Shown here: positions 1 to 14,000 of the stretch, piece by piece | Layout: each line of letters starts with the position of its first letter | Position numbering within the stretch: the first letter of the stretch is position 1 | Assembly: GCA_009602735.1 (NCBI GenBank) | Contig: WELA01005835.1 | Span: 444,158-504,631 of the forward strand | DNA from: Mesotaenium endlicherianum | Lineage: Eukaryota; Streptophyta; Zygnematophyceae; Zygnematales; Mesotaeniaceae | Length of the DNA stretch: 60,474 nt | Direction of reading: 5' to 3' | Notes under the pieces: generated by a model | Seen by the model: the letters and a program-made list of their open reading frames with translations, nothing else | Database searches by the model: none | Told to the model about the DNA's origin: nothing | Program-made: the position numbers and the translations under genes

Positions 1-62
<62 letters not shown>
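1..62. repeat. (CT)n microsatellite
   Basis: An uninterrupted CT dinucleotide run opens the window, so the true array probably extends further left. The same repeat recurs inside introns at 27163-27331 and 51858-51905. Confidence 0.95.
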
Positions 63-66
<4 letters not shown>

Positions 67-2428
67 TATTTCTCTCTCTCTACGCACATGCCCGTGGGCG
101 GCATGCACTCGTCATGCTAATATGACACTTCCAATCTTCTCACAATTTTGGACATGATTCTTATTCAAAACAGACAGCACTCAGCAGCTCACCTGCAGAC
201 GCGATTATTAGCAACACAAGCTATCAACAAGTACTAATCAGCACCACTGGTAGGCATTCGGTGCTTCCATGTGAACGCTCACTGAAACAAATTTGAAGCT
301 TTACTTGGAGGAGAGATGGCTCACATGGCTGCTGCTGAGCGCTGACAGATCTGCAGCTCACGCTGCTGACAGCTACCCCCCTCCTCAACCTCCTGCAATT
401 GCACATGAAAAGATGAATGTATGTGATTAATTTTGAAAGAGGTAATTCACATACAGGCAATCGGCGGCGTCAGCAGTAGTTCAATAGACGTTATTTCATG
501 CACTCAGGTAAGACAGCAGTGCTTATATTAAAGATTTTGACCCAGTGAGCCTTTTTATTGGTTTAATAGAGTGAATTGTTAATGTGGCCTCTAGCAGTAT
601 GCTTGTCTGGCATAATAAGACACATGCATGACCAGCAGGTAGTGAATACAAGAGGGACTATTACCAGATACATCATATGCTAATGATATTGGTATTTTCT
701 GTCATAGCAAATACACGATTCTTTTTTCGACAAGGTCCAAAGTCTGAGAAAGCTCTTTCAATATTGTTTTTAAAAACAGGCCAAGCCGCGTGTTGAGAAT
801 CACTTCATTAGTGTGTAACATGAAGTCTCTGGGAAGAAAATAGTCTTAAAAAACTCAGTAGCAACACTCAAATTCAGCTACTACTATATGAGGTACAGGG
901 GCCCAAAAAGAATACCAGGCTGAAGGGTCTCTTTGCACAGTAACCTCAAAAGAAGATAGTCCTGCAACAGAGTAGCAATTGATGATATCATACTTCCAAT
1001 GCAACAAGTACAACACGAATAATATGCACAATAGCTACATCCTTATGTGTTTTTACTCCAGGGAACAGAGTCACGCTGGTCACGTCCTTTCTAAAAAGGC
1101 CAATAGTTTCAAATGGGCTGGAAACGATGCACTTCATGTGCTTGATAACGAAGTCATAATATGCTGCTAGGGTCATCCAGTGCAAAAGAAAATCCTATCG
1201 AATTCGTTAATCTAGTAGACCTTGGACCAAGGCTGTACTTGCAATTCCTGAACATAAATGAGAGAATTTGAGGGCTTGTAGGGTGCCTGTAAGAAAGTGG
1301 TAAGCCGATGTATGCTGACCAGGAACCAACAACTTATGCATGAAGACAATGAGGTAGAGTGGTATTGACCATTTATTAGGCGAGAGCCACAAGGTTGACT
1401 CAAGCAGGAGCGCTGCAGACATGCTTCCATACTTGCAGCTTATGGCGAGCAGGAATTGAAACAACTCATGAAACAGGGTATTAAATATCGAGAGTAGGAG
1501 GAGGACGGCTTAGATATATGTACTGTAATACCGGGCAAGTAACAAGGAGATAAAGCTATAAAGCGGCAGAACCCGCACTCTTAAAGAAGTAGAAACTACT
1601 GTAAGAAGAATATGACAATGACAGCACGATCACAAAGAAAGATGGGTGCGCACAAGCAAGGCCCGCATCAAACAAGAAGGGGACGTGTACAACGGGAGTT
1701 CATCTGGCAACAAGTCAGATCACCTCCAACTCTATACATTTGTCTTGCCAAATTGAACATGCGCCAGCCAGCAAGGAAGCTTGTTCGAAGCGTCGATGTC
1801 GCGATCCAAATTGTTTCACATTTCGAATTGATTCTACCAAAAGGTGAGGAAGACACGCACTAAACAGCTTGCTTGCACTATATGCTCGAGCTCATCTTTG
1901 AAGCGGTTTGATGTACACATCATGGTGTATGCTTAGACCAGCCCCGTCCAGCCTGCAATCCGTTGCAGACGGAGAGGTGCACTGCTCGCTGGGGCCCGTG
2001 TACGGCTAGACGGGAAGCACCTTGACTGCAACGCACCTCTCTATGTTGCATATATTGGTGCGCAGTGAACATTGTGAGTTTACAAAGACGCTCGATGAGA
2101 TTGCGGTATGAAAAATTGTTTCTAACATAAGTGTATTGCATTCCCGAGGCTGATTATGCTTTGATAAGGAAGCTCTCTTAAACTTCACTTATAAATATAT
2201 GAACCGATATGTTCCGTATCATGTAATGAGACTCTACCAAGAGCTACTCGGCCCGCAGACATTGCAATTTTTTACGAAGGTGCGTCATGAACTAAGCAGA
2301 GTAATGAAGACATTGTTTTAGACATAGTGCGACGATGCTGCTAGCAGCTGCAACCACGACTTGCTCCTCCCTGCTTTGACTGGGGTCAACACCGTCGCTG
2401 ACTCATAGTCAACGCCGGCAGGACGAGT
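63..2428. other. Intergenic, no gene recognised
   Basis: This stretch is richer in A+T than the genes that follow. Its short open frames overlap on both strands, and I see no recognisable domain, splice structure or RNA gene. It should hold the promoter and 5' leader of the synthetase gene starting at 2429, but I cannot point to a convincing core promoter element. Confidence 0.5.
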
Positions 2429-5400
2429 ATGGACAGCCACGGCTTCTCCAGCTGGCGCCAGGGAGCTCACATTGGGCAGGCACTGGGAGCGCTCGCTCAG
2501 GGAGCTGCTCACAAAGTGATCACTGTGTGTGAGGGGCGTGAGAGAACTGGCAGCCAGATGGTCCGGGAAGTGTATGCCCTAAGCAGGGGACTTAGGAGGG
2601 AAGGAATAATGGTGGGCGATCGGGTGGCCATTGCTGCTCTGAATAGGTGAGGCTCTCCCAAGGAGCTCCCTCTCCCAGGAGAAGCTTCGACTTGTATGCA
2701 TTCACACTTGTATGCCTTCAGATACCAATCCAACTCATTCCATGTATTTTTCAAATTCCGAGGATATGAAACTGGCAGGGGCGGCACTGCAATAGCCGGT
2801 GCAAATCGCACTCGCTGGTTTACTCAAACTTGTGACCGAGCAAGGGCTATGTGGTACCACATTTCATATCAGTGCATTAACTTCAGAGTTCGTGACCTGG
2901 GCTTTAGGGCTGCCCTGCAGTTCATGACGTTCATGATCCGAGGTTTTAGGCCTCCAATTTAGGGTTTGGGGCTCAGTCTTTAAATGCATGCATAAGGCTC
3001 GTGCTGCAGTTTTTGCATCTTGTAAAGCTAGAGGTTTACTGGGCAGACCCAAGAATTTGAACAGGACCAGATACAGCCCCCCCCAACCCTCAGTGACGCG
3101 GGGTCCTGCTTACAGGCCCCCACTGGCTCACGGCCGTCGATGGTTGCAGCTGCATTTCTTATTGAGTGCTCCAATGGCCCGACATGTGGCAGACTGTTTC
3201 AGCCTGCATGACAGGTGGCAGGGCAGGCCTCTTGGGTTTGGGCAGGTTTGGAGTTCGGGATCTGGTTTCTAGGTAGAGGGTTTAGGCGCCAAGGCTGAAA
3301 ACCTCAGTTTTTTAGCAGATTGACGTGGACTGCGATGACGTGGACTGCGATGACGTGGTCTGTGCTGACGTGCTCTGTGCTGATGTGGACTGTGCTGACG
3401 TGACAGCAGTGAACGATGACTGTCCCCACCTGTGTGATGTCTTTCGCGGTTTCTCACGTAGATATTCAGGTTTCTGCCTCTGGGCCCAAGATTTGAGGTT
3501 GCCACGAACTGACATGTGGACTGTGCTGACGTGGGGCTGGGCTGATGTGGACTGTGATGACGTGGCGGCGGCAGCGAGTGGTACGTCGACTGGCTGCTGG
3601 CAGTCCCGATTGCTGGCGCTATCATTGCCCCCCTCAACTACCGCTGGGTGAGTCCCAAACCCTCTTGTATTCCCTGGTAGTCCCTAGCAAAACCTAAGAA
3701 GACGTTAGTAGAAACCCTACTATAGTGAAACCCTAGTATAGTTGTAGCCCTCAGCTTGACCCACGCATAGCTAGGCTGAGAAGAGAGCCGCCACCCCAAG
3801 GCTGACCCTTGGTCCCCCTGAGCTACAGCTGAGTAAGTGCCAAACCCTGATAAAGCCCTCTTTCCATCACCCTGCCAAGTTTATTGTGGGTTGGGTGCCC
3901 GGCCCTAAACTTTAAATCCCGTGCCCTCCGGAGCTACCGGCGGGGAATCCCGTGCTATTCTTCAAAACCTAAACCTAATCTAACACATCTGACAAAAAAA
4001 CTTACTGCTCGGCAAGCCCAGCCCCAAGCATCTGCCCCCTTGAGCTACCAGTGGGTGAGTCCACAAACCCTGGCAAAACCTGGATTCTTAAACCCAGCCA
4101 CACTTCCGTTGGGTGAGACCTCCGCCCCAAATCCTGGGGAAGGCTAGCACCCCGTCGTCAGTCATTGAGGGTGAGTGAGTCCCCCAAAATCTCAAAATCT
4201 CATGAGGTTCGAAGCAAGCCCTAATACGACGAAACTCAGAGTGAGCTTGACACCCCAGCAACTAAACTAGACCACCTGGCGCTGTTGGGTGGGCCCGCAG
4301 CCTGCACAACCCCGCAGGGCGCCAAAAGCGAGCAGATATTTTTTGACAAGTGTTATGCAAATGCCATGGGCTCTCGAGCAGTAGAGGTTACATCCCTAGT
4401 TTCGAGTTCCGCGCTTTTGAGTGGCGGAGTAAGGCGCTGGGTGGGAGGGCGGGACAGAGGGAGGGTTGGGGAGGGGCACGAGCTTCCTGTCTGCATTTAG
4501 CTCAGGAATGTGCGCAATGTATTCCTACAAATTCTTGCGTGTCCATGTATGTACGCTCGTGTGTACGCACACTGCACACAACACACACGCACTCAATACA
4601 TGTATACAATATGCACACACCACATTCATTTGTATTATACGCATGTATAACCTAAGATACTTGCGTATCCGATTAGATGTATGTGCATAATATATGTTGT
4701 GTGTGTGTGTGTGTGTATGTGTGATTGTGTCGACGCACACGCGGGGCCCGATAAGCAGAGCGTGGAGGAGGCGGCAGCGGCAATCCGCCAGGTGGCGCCG
4801 GTAGCCCTGGTCGTCGATTCCCTCTGCCTCCCTTGGTGGCCGGCTCTGCGTCAAATGTGCCCCTCCCTCCGCCTGGCCATCCTCATGAGCAGCACGCAGC
4901 CGGGCGAGTGCGAGCCTCTGACTTCGCCGCTGTCACCTCCACCTGGCACGTTACCGTAAACCCTAATTTCTAGACCTAAGGCCACAACCCTGAACTTGAA
5001 CCACTACGCCCCAACGTGCGCTCCCGGAACCCTAAGCCCTCAGATTGTGACAGTGGAAGTCCCAGCATGTCACTCTTCTGATTCCAATTCCTGTCTTCAC
5101 TCAGACACACACGCACGGACGCAACGCACGCATGCACGCACGCATGCACCAAGGTACATCTTTTTGGCGCTCTGTGTCTTCCGGTACAAGTGGGCGCCCG
5201 CTCACTAAATGTGCGCTGTGGTGTTGTGACACTTAGATACGCTTCCATATAAATGCACGCATGACCATATGTATACACACACACACACACACTTACACAC
5301 ACACACACGCACGCTCGTGTCATTCTCTCGTCAACTTTCCCTCGGAAGATTCTGCTACCAAAGTCCGAGATGACGGTGAAGGATGACTGCGCGTAGTGCA

Positions 5401-8023
5401 AGCGCACTTCTGCAGGATTGCTCAAGGGTACGTCCATTGCACCCTGCCTGCTTCTTAGAGTCCTTTGACGACTACCCCTCCCTTCTCTATCACTGACTCT
5501 ATTCTCATCCCTGACTCTCCTCTCTAAAGGTACGGCTGCTGCTGCCCTCACTTCGTGCTACTGCTGCTGCTGCTGATCTCCCTCGCCTTTTCACTCTATC
5601 TCCCTCTCTCCATCTCTATCTCTATCTCTAATTCTGTCTATATCTCTACCTCTAATCTCCATCTCTACTGTCTTCGTCTCGTCTCTATCTCCACCTCCAA
5701 TTCCGTCTCTATAACCTTTTCCGTCTCTACCTCTGTCTCTTTCTCATCTCCGACCTTGACTCTATTCCCGTCTCCGTCTCCACCTCCATCCACCTCTATC
5801 CCTATTCTCTACTTTCCACCTCCCCCCCTCTGCGTGTGCCGGCACAAAGGGCTGCAGTGAAGAGTATGGCCAGCATTGTGCACGCTGGATGGGTGCCGGG
5901 GCCCCGCGACGCGTGCGAGCTCGAGCTCCACCACGAGCCCTCTGGGGTGGCCCTTATCTGCTTCACTTCGGGTGCGTACATGCCGCTGGCTTCCACCGTC
6001 GCTGCAGTACCTAAACCCCTGCACCTCCCTTCCCAGACCCTCAGCTGGAGACCTCCAGCCCTATTCCCGAGCTCTAAGGAGAGGGAGCAGCAGGGGTGTG
6101 TGTGTGTGGGTGTTAGTGTCTCGCTGAATACCATCACTGCAGTGCCCTGAAATTCTCATCTCCCATAATACCCTCATTTTTTAAACCTTGAGGCGTTTAA
6201 ACCCTGTGACTTCAAACCCTGAGATCTGGAACCCTGAGATCCCAAACCCTGGGACCTTACCCTGGGACTTGAAATTCTGAGCTTTGAAGAAAGGAGGTAC
6301 TTGGGGTTAAGCCGGCTGATTGGAACCGGCAAGCCGGTCTACGATAACACTCAGCATGGTCGAACATTCTGGCTGACTTGATGGCAAGCGTCCCAATCCA
6401 CCTTCGCGCGTGCTACTTGCGCGTCGTCGTGCGTCCTCCCCACCTACACGTTCAGACCCGGCCATCGTCGATGCGTTTGTGCAGTCGTGCGAAGCGAGTG
6501 GCAGAAGGTAAGTCGGCCTTTGGAGTCTAGCTCGAGTAGAATCCTTCGGCGTTTCTCCAGCAGGGCACTCCAGGAGCTTCTTGCACTGGTCCTGTACCTT
6601 GCCAGCCAAAAGCGCGTGACAGGAACAACTCTCTCGCCCTCTCTCTCCCTCTCTCTCTTTCTAACCTTTTCTAACATGCTCCCCCTCTCCGGCTCCTCGT
6701 GCAAAAAGCACGGCGCCACCGTGGCTCACTCACGTCAAATGGTGAGATCTGTGATGTCTTACGACACCTTATTTCGCACGGTGTCTGGTCTCACTCGACT
6801 AGGGGTGGGGCTCCATCTCTGTCTGGCAAGGCAGGGGTCCGCAGGGGTCAAACTTTGGTCAATCGTGAGTCACCTCTATCATATTATTTGCCCATGGATC
6901 ACTGCACACGCCCTGGAGTTAAGACATCAAGGTTTGATTCTTGGGGGCAGGGGTAGGATCAGGGTTACGGTCACTCCCTTCCCCTCTCGCTGCACGCGCA
7001 GGCCAGGCAGCCGGCATCTGACTGACTGCTGTTGAGAGGGGCGGCGGCAGCGCTGTGCGTGTGTGTGCCTGCCATGTGGGCTGGGCGGTGCCCAAGGTGC
7101 TGACAGGTGGACGGTTGCGCAGGCACCACAGGGGCGCCCAAGGGAGCGGCTCTGAGTCACACGGCACTTGTCACGCAGTCATTGGCCAAGGTGGCGGCGG
7201 TGGGCTACAGCAATCGGGATGTAAGCTCCACATTAGCACCTGCCAGCTGGCGGCCCCTGATGGCCTCTGGCACCTGCCATATCTGACAGGCCCTGCTGCC
7301 CCTCATTATACATACTCATTTTATCATCATCATTCACGCCCTACGCTCCCCTCCTTTCCCCCCCCCCACCCCCCCCCCTCTTTCTCCAATCGTGGAACCA
7401 ATACTCTTGTGCAATTTTGAGCATCCTAAACATTTTACATGGCCCATTTAGTGTTCATTCCGCTTACCGTGGAGAAAGCTATTATTGCCCAACTCGTCTG
7501 CGATTTTGTAGAAGTGGAACCAGAAGAAATTGATCGTTACATATTGATTACAATAATACAGATAGTTCCTCTTTCAATTTGGATAAGCAGTCGTAAGAGG
7601 TCTGTACCACTGTCCAAAATTGCCGCGAATTGTTTAGACCGGATGGCAAAACGCTTGAAGCCATCCGTGATGTTTCAAAACCCGACAAACGAAGCGCTCA
7701 TTTAAATTACACCTTTTAAGGAGAGTAACGCGAAATGTCAAAAATGATACGCGCACGGTCATAAATCGCCGCAAACCATTCAAAACGGACGCGTAAAACG
7801 CTCAAAGGCATCACGCAACATTTCAAATTCTCCGGATGCTTTTCCTCTTTAAGTGATGACAGCGAGGTGAGGTTCTGATACTTGTCGCTCTCTGTTGTCA
7901 GTGATGATTGCTGGGACACTTCCTCCGTCGTTTGTTTCCTATAGCTGCTGCCGCTGCAGCTGCTGCTCTCTACCCATTGCCGTTTCCTGCCTTTCAGCAG
8001 TCACTTACATGCACACGTGCCCG

Positions 8024-8055
<32 letters not shown>

Positions 8056-11000
8056 CACACACACACACGCACACAGACCCACGCAAGGGCACACGCATAC
8101 TCGCACGCAGGCGCGCGCGCACGCTTACGCGCACTTTGAACGGTCTTGCCTGCGTGAATGTTGCGAGCGGCCGGAGCTCCGGCATCTCCTCTGCTCTTTC
8201 TTGTCAAACAGTACTTGTGGCCCCTCCAAGTGTGCAAGTCTCTTTAAGCTTTGTGCTCATGCGCGCGCAAATCATTGGGCAGGTGCTCAAGCTTACTTGT
8301 GCATGCGGTCATGCCCGCAAGGAGCATATGCACGCACATGCCATCTACACTCGTCACATTTAATAAGTGCAAGTGTGCATCGATTGATCTTGCAGTGTCG
8401 GTCCCCCCTTGCGTCGTGGGAATGACTATCGTATGCTCATAAGTAATGCACGCCAGCGACCATCCCTCTCCCCCCCCTTGCTCCCCCCCACCCCCTTTTC
8501 CGTTGCCCAACCCCCCTTCCCCCTGACGGCCTCACTGACACACTGACATAGACATGCATTCCTGTAAGTGGTACGACACATCATCACGTATCGTACGTGC
8601 AATCAAGCCGAGATGCGTATTGTACCTATCGTGAGCGGGGCTCCACTCACGCATGCGTTGAAGCGCCCATCAGAATGATATCACAGCACTTCTTATACCC
8701 TAGCCCTAACCCTAACCGTAGCTAGCCCTCTCAGCTCTCAACAACATCGTCAAATCCCTAGTCCCAAACCTGAAATCTTATATATATAAAAATTAAATAT
8801 ATATATATATATATACACGTATATTTGTAATCAAACTGAAAGTACAGCCAACCAGAAGCATTGAAAGCGTAGTCAGCTGCATGGCCAGGTGCACAGCTGA
8901 CGCCTGCCGCGTTTCCGACACACGTGCCAGGTGTACCTCCACCTGGCGCCGCTGTGCCACATAGGCGGGATCTCGTCGGCGCTGGCCATGGTGATGGCGT
9001 GTGGGAGGCACGTCTTTGCCGCCCGCTACGACGCTGACGTGGCTATCTCGCACATGCGAGCGCACCGTGTCACGGCCCTCATAGCAGTGCCCGCCATGCT
9101 GGCCGACCTCGTTGCTAGCTGTCAAGCCCACAGGTAACCACTTTCACCCTCCGCACTCTGCCAGGAACTATTTTTCCCCTCCGCTGCGAGAATGCGAGTA
9201 AATTTGAGAATACAACTGGATTCAAACGAAATGAGTGGATTTAAGAACATGAGGGAAATTCAAGAACACGAGTGGAAGTGGAAGCCTTGTGGGCTGGAGT
9301 TGCAGCCTCTGATGCACTCGTTTCTTCTCCTTAACAAAAAGGAAAAATACTCTCTTGTTCCTTCGCCCAATCTTCATCGCAGCTTGAGTCTTTCGCGAGA
9401 GCAATATCTGTTGGTCACAGAGCACAGTGCATGTTGGGCCTGGGCGGCAGTGGCAGGTGGCAGGTGGCAGGACAGGTGGCAGGCAGCGGGTGGTCAATGC
9501 TGCACAGGTGGCTTTTTTGTGGCCATGCATGGTCCTTGAGGTCGTCATATGGCCGTGCATCTGTAATTCCACTCTTTTTTTCGAGGCATGACCAAAACTA
9601 GCGATGATGAGAAATGAAACCCTGAATCTCCTTTCTGGGCTGCTACGTAAGCAAAGAATTGAAATTAAAACAACAAAAAAGAAAAAAAAAAGAAAAATGC
9701 GAGCATTCTTGGTCCTCAGGGGACTCCGGGGGGGGCTGGTGCGTGCATGTGTGTGTGCATGCGTGCGTGCGTGCGCGTCTGAGTGTCAACAGAAAGGGCG
9801 GGCACGACGGGGGCCCTTTTGGGAGCGTGACGACGCTTCTGATTGGCGGGGGAGGCGTGCCCCCCCCCTTGCTGCGGGACGTGGAGAGTCTCTTCCCCTC
9901 GGCGCGGCTCCTGTCAGCATATGGTGCGTCATTCCGCACAGAAAAGCACTCACGCACACTCACGCACGCACGCGAGTAGTTTTCTCCTGTCTGCCTATGG
10001 TGCGTATGCGTGTGCAAGAGCAACTCGCGCACTCGCGCACTCAGACGCCCAGGCAATCAAGCACACTCAAGCACGCTCGGGCACTTGAGCAGTCTTGCTG
10101 CTCAGGGCAGGTGTTAGCGCGTGCGCGAATCTACCTGCTTCTGTTGCGCATATGCATGCATGTGCGGAAGCAGCGCTCGCGCACGGGCGCAGGAGCCTAC
10201 GTGCAAGTGTTGTGTGGTGTGCGCGTGTGCGTACTCCCGCACGTGTACTCCCGCTCTTTGGATGCCAGCTGGGGCTCAGGGTTTTGGGTTTTAGCTGGGA
10301 GTGGGGGTAATAGGCTGCAGCTGCCTCTCTCGTTCTGCGCAGGCGCTCCTGCAAAAAATGTATCAATTTTCCGATGGCATTTGGAGCGCATGTTTAGGTG
10401 CTCCAGCCTTTGAAGCGAGGCCCGAGGTCACTGTTAGGGTTAGCGTCAGGGTTAGCGTTAGGGTTGGGGTTATGGTCAGGGTTAGGGCTGGTTTGAATAA
10501 GTGTTTGCATTAGGGTTAGGGTTGGTCTAGGGTTAGAGTTAGTACTATGGTTAGGATTAGGACTAGTGTAGGGCTTTGAGGTGCACAAAGAGGATGATTT
10601 GCAGTCGTGGTTGCCAAGATTCTGGCTTCCCTTATCAAATACATGTGCTCTCTAATATTGCAGCAGCAGCAGCTGCTGCGAGGGAAGGCAAGAGCGGAAG
10701 GGGGAAGGGCGAGGGAGGGGGCGCACTGCTGCTGAGCTCACTCGTTTCCATCCGCGCTAGTTGCTCTCTTTGGGGGGCTCCTAGCCTAGCGTAATCATCA
10801 TCTTTGAGGGGCAGGGGCTGGTTTGGCTGCGGCCATCTGTGGGTCTAGTCATGTTGCCAGTCCTCCTTGCACACGTCAGGAACTGTGGCTCTGACAGAGT
10901 GACACAAGGTAGGGCTTAGACAGGGCGACAGGTGCTTCAGCCAGGGTGATATTGCACTGAGCTCTATCAGATGCAGGTGAGGGCTCGAGCCCCACCCGAG

Positions 11001-14000
11001 AAGAAGTGGGGCCTGGAGCTCTTCTGCAAGGGGGGACAGGGTCTCAGGTGGCAGGGCCAGTGTACTCACTCCCAGTTTTGTGTCTTTGCTTTCATTCGAC
11101 GTCGGGCGTGAAGTGCTGCGGGCGTATCAGCACTAGGTTTTTTTTTCCCCTTCTTGACTAGGAGCCCAACTCTGACTCACGAATGCTTCAAGTGCTTGAG
11201 CACAGCGGTGCCAGGTGGCAAATGCATTGAGTTCCAGTGGCTGGCCCACAGTTGACGCTGCGGGGTGCCTTGCTCCTCTTGTGGGGGCGGACTCGCAGGC
11301 ATGACAGAGGCGGCGTCTTCCGTCACCTTCAGCCTGATTCGTGACACGCCGTCGCAGCCGCCGCCGCCAGGTGGCGCCTCCTCGTCCTCCGGCCGCTGGC
11401 TGGCCACCGACGGCGACGATGACGACGACGACGACGACAACGGCGACGACGGTGGTGGTGACAACGGCAGCAGCCATCACAAGACAAGTGCGGGGGGCAG
11501 AGAGAGAGGCGCACCTCACAAGGGCCTATATCACCAGGGGCCAGGCCGGGAGCTGCAGGTAGAGCAGGGGCGGGGGCAGGGGCAGGGGCAGGTACGAGGG
11601 AGGGGATCGTGCGATGCAGGTAAGGGTGGGAGTGGGAGCGGAAGAAGAACCAAGAGGGGGGGCGTGTGCGTCGGCCGGCCGGCTCCCCATGTGGAGATCC
11701 ACATACGGCCGCTGGAGGGAGCGGGAGAAGGGAAGGGGGAGGGAGAGGGGGAGGGGGAGAGGGAGGAGGAGGAGGAGGAGGAATGGGAGGGGGAGATTTT
11801 CACGAGGGGGCCGCACGTGCTGGCGGGTTATTGGGGGCAGCAGGAGGAGACGCGGAGGGTGCTGGATGCGCACGGGTGGCTGCGCACGGGCGACCTGGGC
11901 TGGATTGACGCCCACGGGCGGCTGTGGCTGCGCGGGCGGCGCAAGGACATGGTGAAGAGTGGCGGGGAGAACGTTCACGCGTCCGAGGTAGGGGGGCACA
12001 TGTGTGCATGCAAGCGTGTGCATTCACCTGAGGCGGGAGGGGGGGCGTGCTCATTCCTGCATTTGAGGCAGCGGGGGGGGCTCGGCAGGTGAAAGGGGTG
12101 TGCTTTGGCTGGCCCAGGGGCGGGTGAAAGAGGCGCCCTCTCTCTGCAAATGAAAGAGCACTCGTGCCTGCGTGCGTCCATGCGCGCGTGCATGCATGCG
12201 TGCATTATTGCGTGCACGGGCGTGCCTGCGTGCCTGCGCGCATGCATGTGTTTGCAACGTGTGCGTGCGCTTGCATGGAAAAATGTGCAAGAAGCACAGC
12301 CCGTGCCTGAGACTCTTATCTACTCTCGAAAGGTACCTCCTAGGAAGGCAAAGCCAGGGTTGCAGACGAGGGCCAAAATTAGGGTTTTGAGAAAAGGCGA
12401 ACTCCCTTGCTGGCAGAGAAGAGCCCATAGAGCAGCCCACTACTTCTGAGTCTGACTTTGAGCCCCAAAGACGTACAAACCTTTGGGTTGCTGCCGGCAA
12501 AGTCAGTGCCGGTGGCGAAGAGGAAAATCTGATACCAGAATTCCCACGTGGCAGGGCTCAACGTTTTCGTCTCTTAGAATATCTCAACAAGCATACTCTC
12601 CCTTGCCTATGGAGTCTGTCCCCTTCTCCCCTCCAGAATTGCTCTTTTGGAATGTGCCATCTCCAGCATCGGGGAGAGAGCAACGGCAGGCGTGCGCTGC
12701 GCCTGCGGGACTGGCTCTGGCTGCCGTGCGCCTCTTGATATATCGACATTGGCATGCCCCGCAGGTAGGGTGCTTCACAGCGGCGACACGTCTCTTGGCG
12801 TCTGCTCGCCGCTCCCTGTCAATGTTAGTATCCCGAGGGAGAGGCCAGATGATTGGAGGATAGGGAAAAATCGCCTCCTGCTTGACGTGGCAGTTCTCTG
12901 TCATCTGATTGACAAACTGCAGGCTCGAGTGGTCTCGTGTGTGCGCCACATGGCACAAGTCTACAGGTCGGTGCCTGGAGAAGAGCATGCATCGGCTTCC
13001 TAGCTTGGGTGGGAGAAGGGGGACCAGGAAAGGCGGGAAAGTGTGATCTGCAAAGCCTAGACCACTTCTTGTGTGCTTTTCTTGCGTGTGTCTATGCGTG
13101 CATGCGTGCGTGCGTGTGTGTGTGCATGCTCGTGCCTGTGTGAGTTTATTTTTTTGTGTATCTGTGTGCGTGCCTGTGTGCATGTGTGTGCGTGTGCGCG
13201 TGCATGTGTGTGCTGCCATGCCCCGGCCCAGGTGGAGGGCATGCTCCAGACGCATCCAGGTGTCAGCGCAGCAGCGGTCGTCGGCCTCCCCGACGCGCGG
13301 CTGGGGGAGCGCGTGGCGGCGCTTGTGGTGCTGAGTCCTGGGTGGAGATTCTGCGGGGAAGACAGAGGCAGAGACCCTGGGCCTCCTCATGAGGAGGAGG
13401 AGCCTCAGCCTGCTCATCCTCCTTCTTCCCCTCCTCCTCCTCCTCCTCCTCCTGCTTGTCCCTCTCCATCCTCTTCTTCTTCTTCTTCTTCTTCTGCTCC
13501 TGGCCTTTCTCCTCCTCCTGCTCCTCTTACTCACAAGCAGTGCGATCATCTCACCGAGGGCCCCGGGAGTCCCCTCCCCTCAAGCTCTTCAGGCGATGCG
13601 CACCTGAGGGGTGGCAGCAGGGAGGGATGTGCGAGGGGAGGAAGTGAAACAGATTCGACGGCAACTCCTTCCGGCATGCCGAGGACGGGGGCCAGTGACG
13701 AGGGTGGGAAGAACAAACTGGTGTCCGAGCAATTGCTGCAGGAGCATTGCCGCCAGAGGGGCCTCTCCCGGTGAGGCTCGCTCGGCCCTGATTGCATATG
13801 GCTGCAAAGTATTGTTTAGGATTTTTTTGTCTTAGCAAGCCTCCCCCTCAGAATGGGTTGATTCGTCGAGGGTCTCAGAGTTTTAGGTTTGAGGTTTTAG
13901 GAGCCCTTGAGACGATGAGGGAAGTTTTTTGTTGTCCGTTTCTTGGGAAGTTGGGCGTTAGAGAGCACGTGGGCGTAGGTTCGAGACGTGGCTCTCTGGG

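Noticed and set aside
2696..3272. Candidate exons in intron 1 of the MenE-like gene
   Set aside because: Exon 1 joins exon 2 in phase with full family continuity (ALN-S-EWYVDWLLAV), so nothing is missing between them.
8023..8075. CRISPR-like or structured RNA array
   Set aside because: It is a simple dinucleotide microsatellite in a eukaryotic intron. No array of repeats with unique spacers exists in the window.
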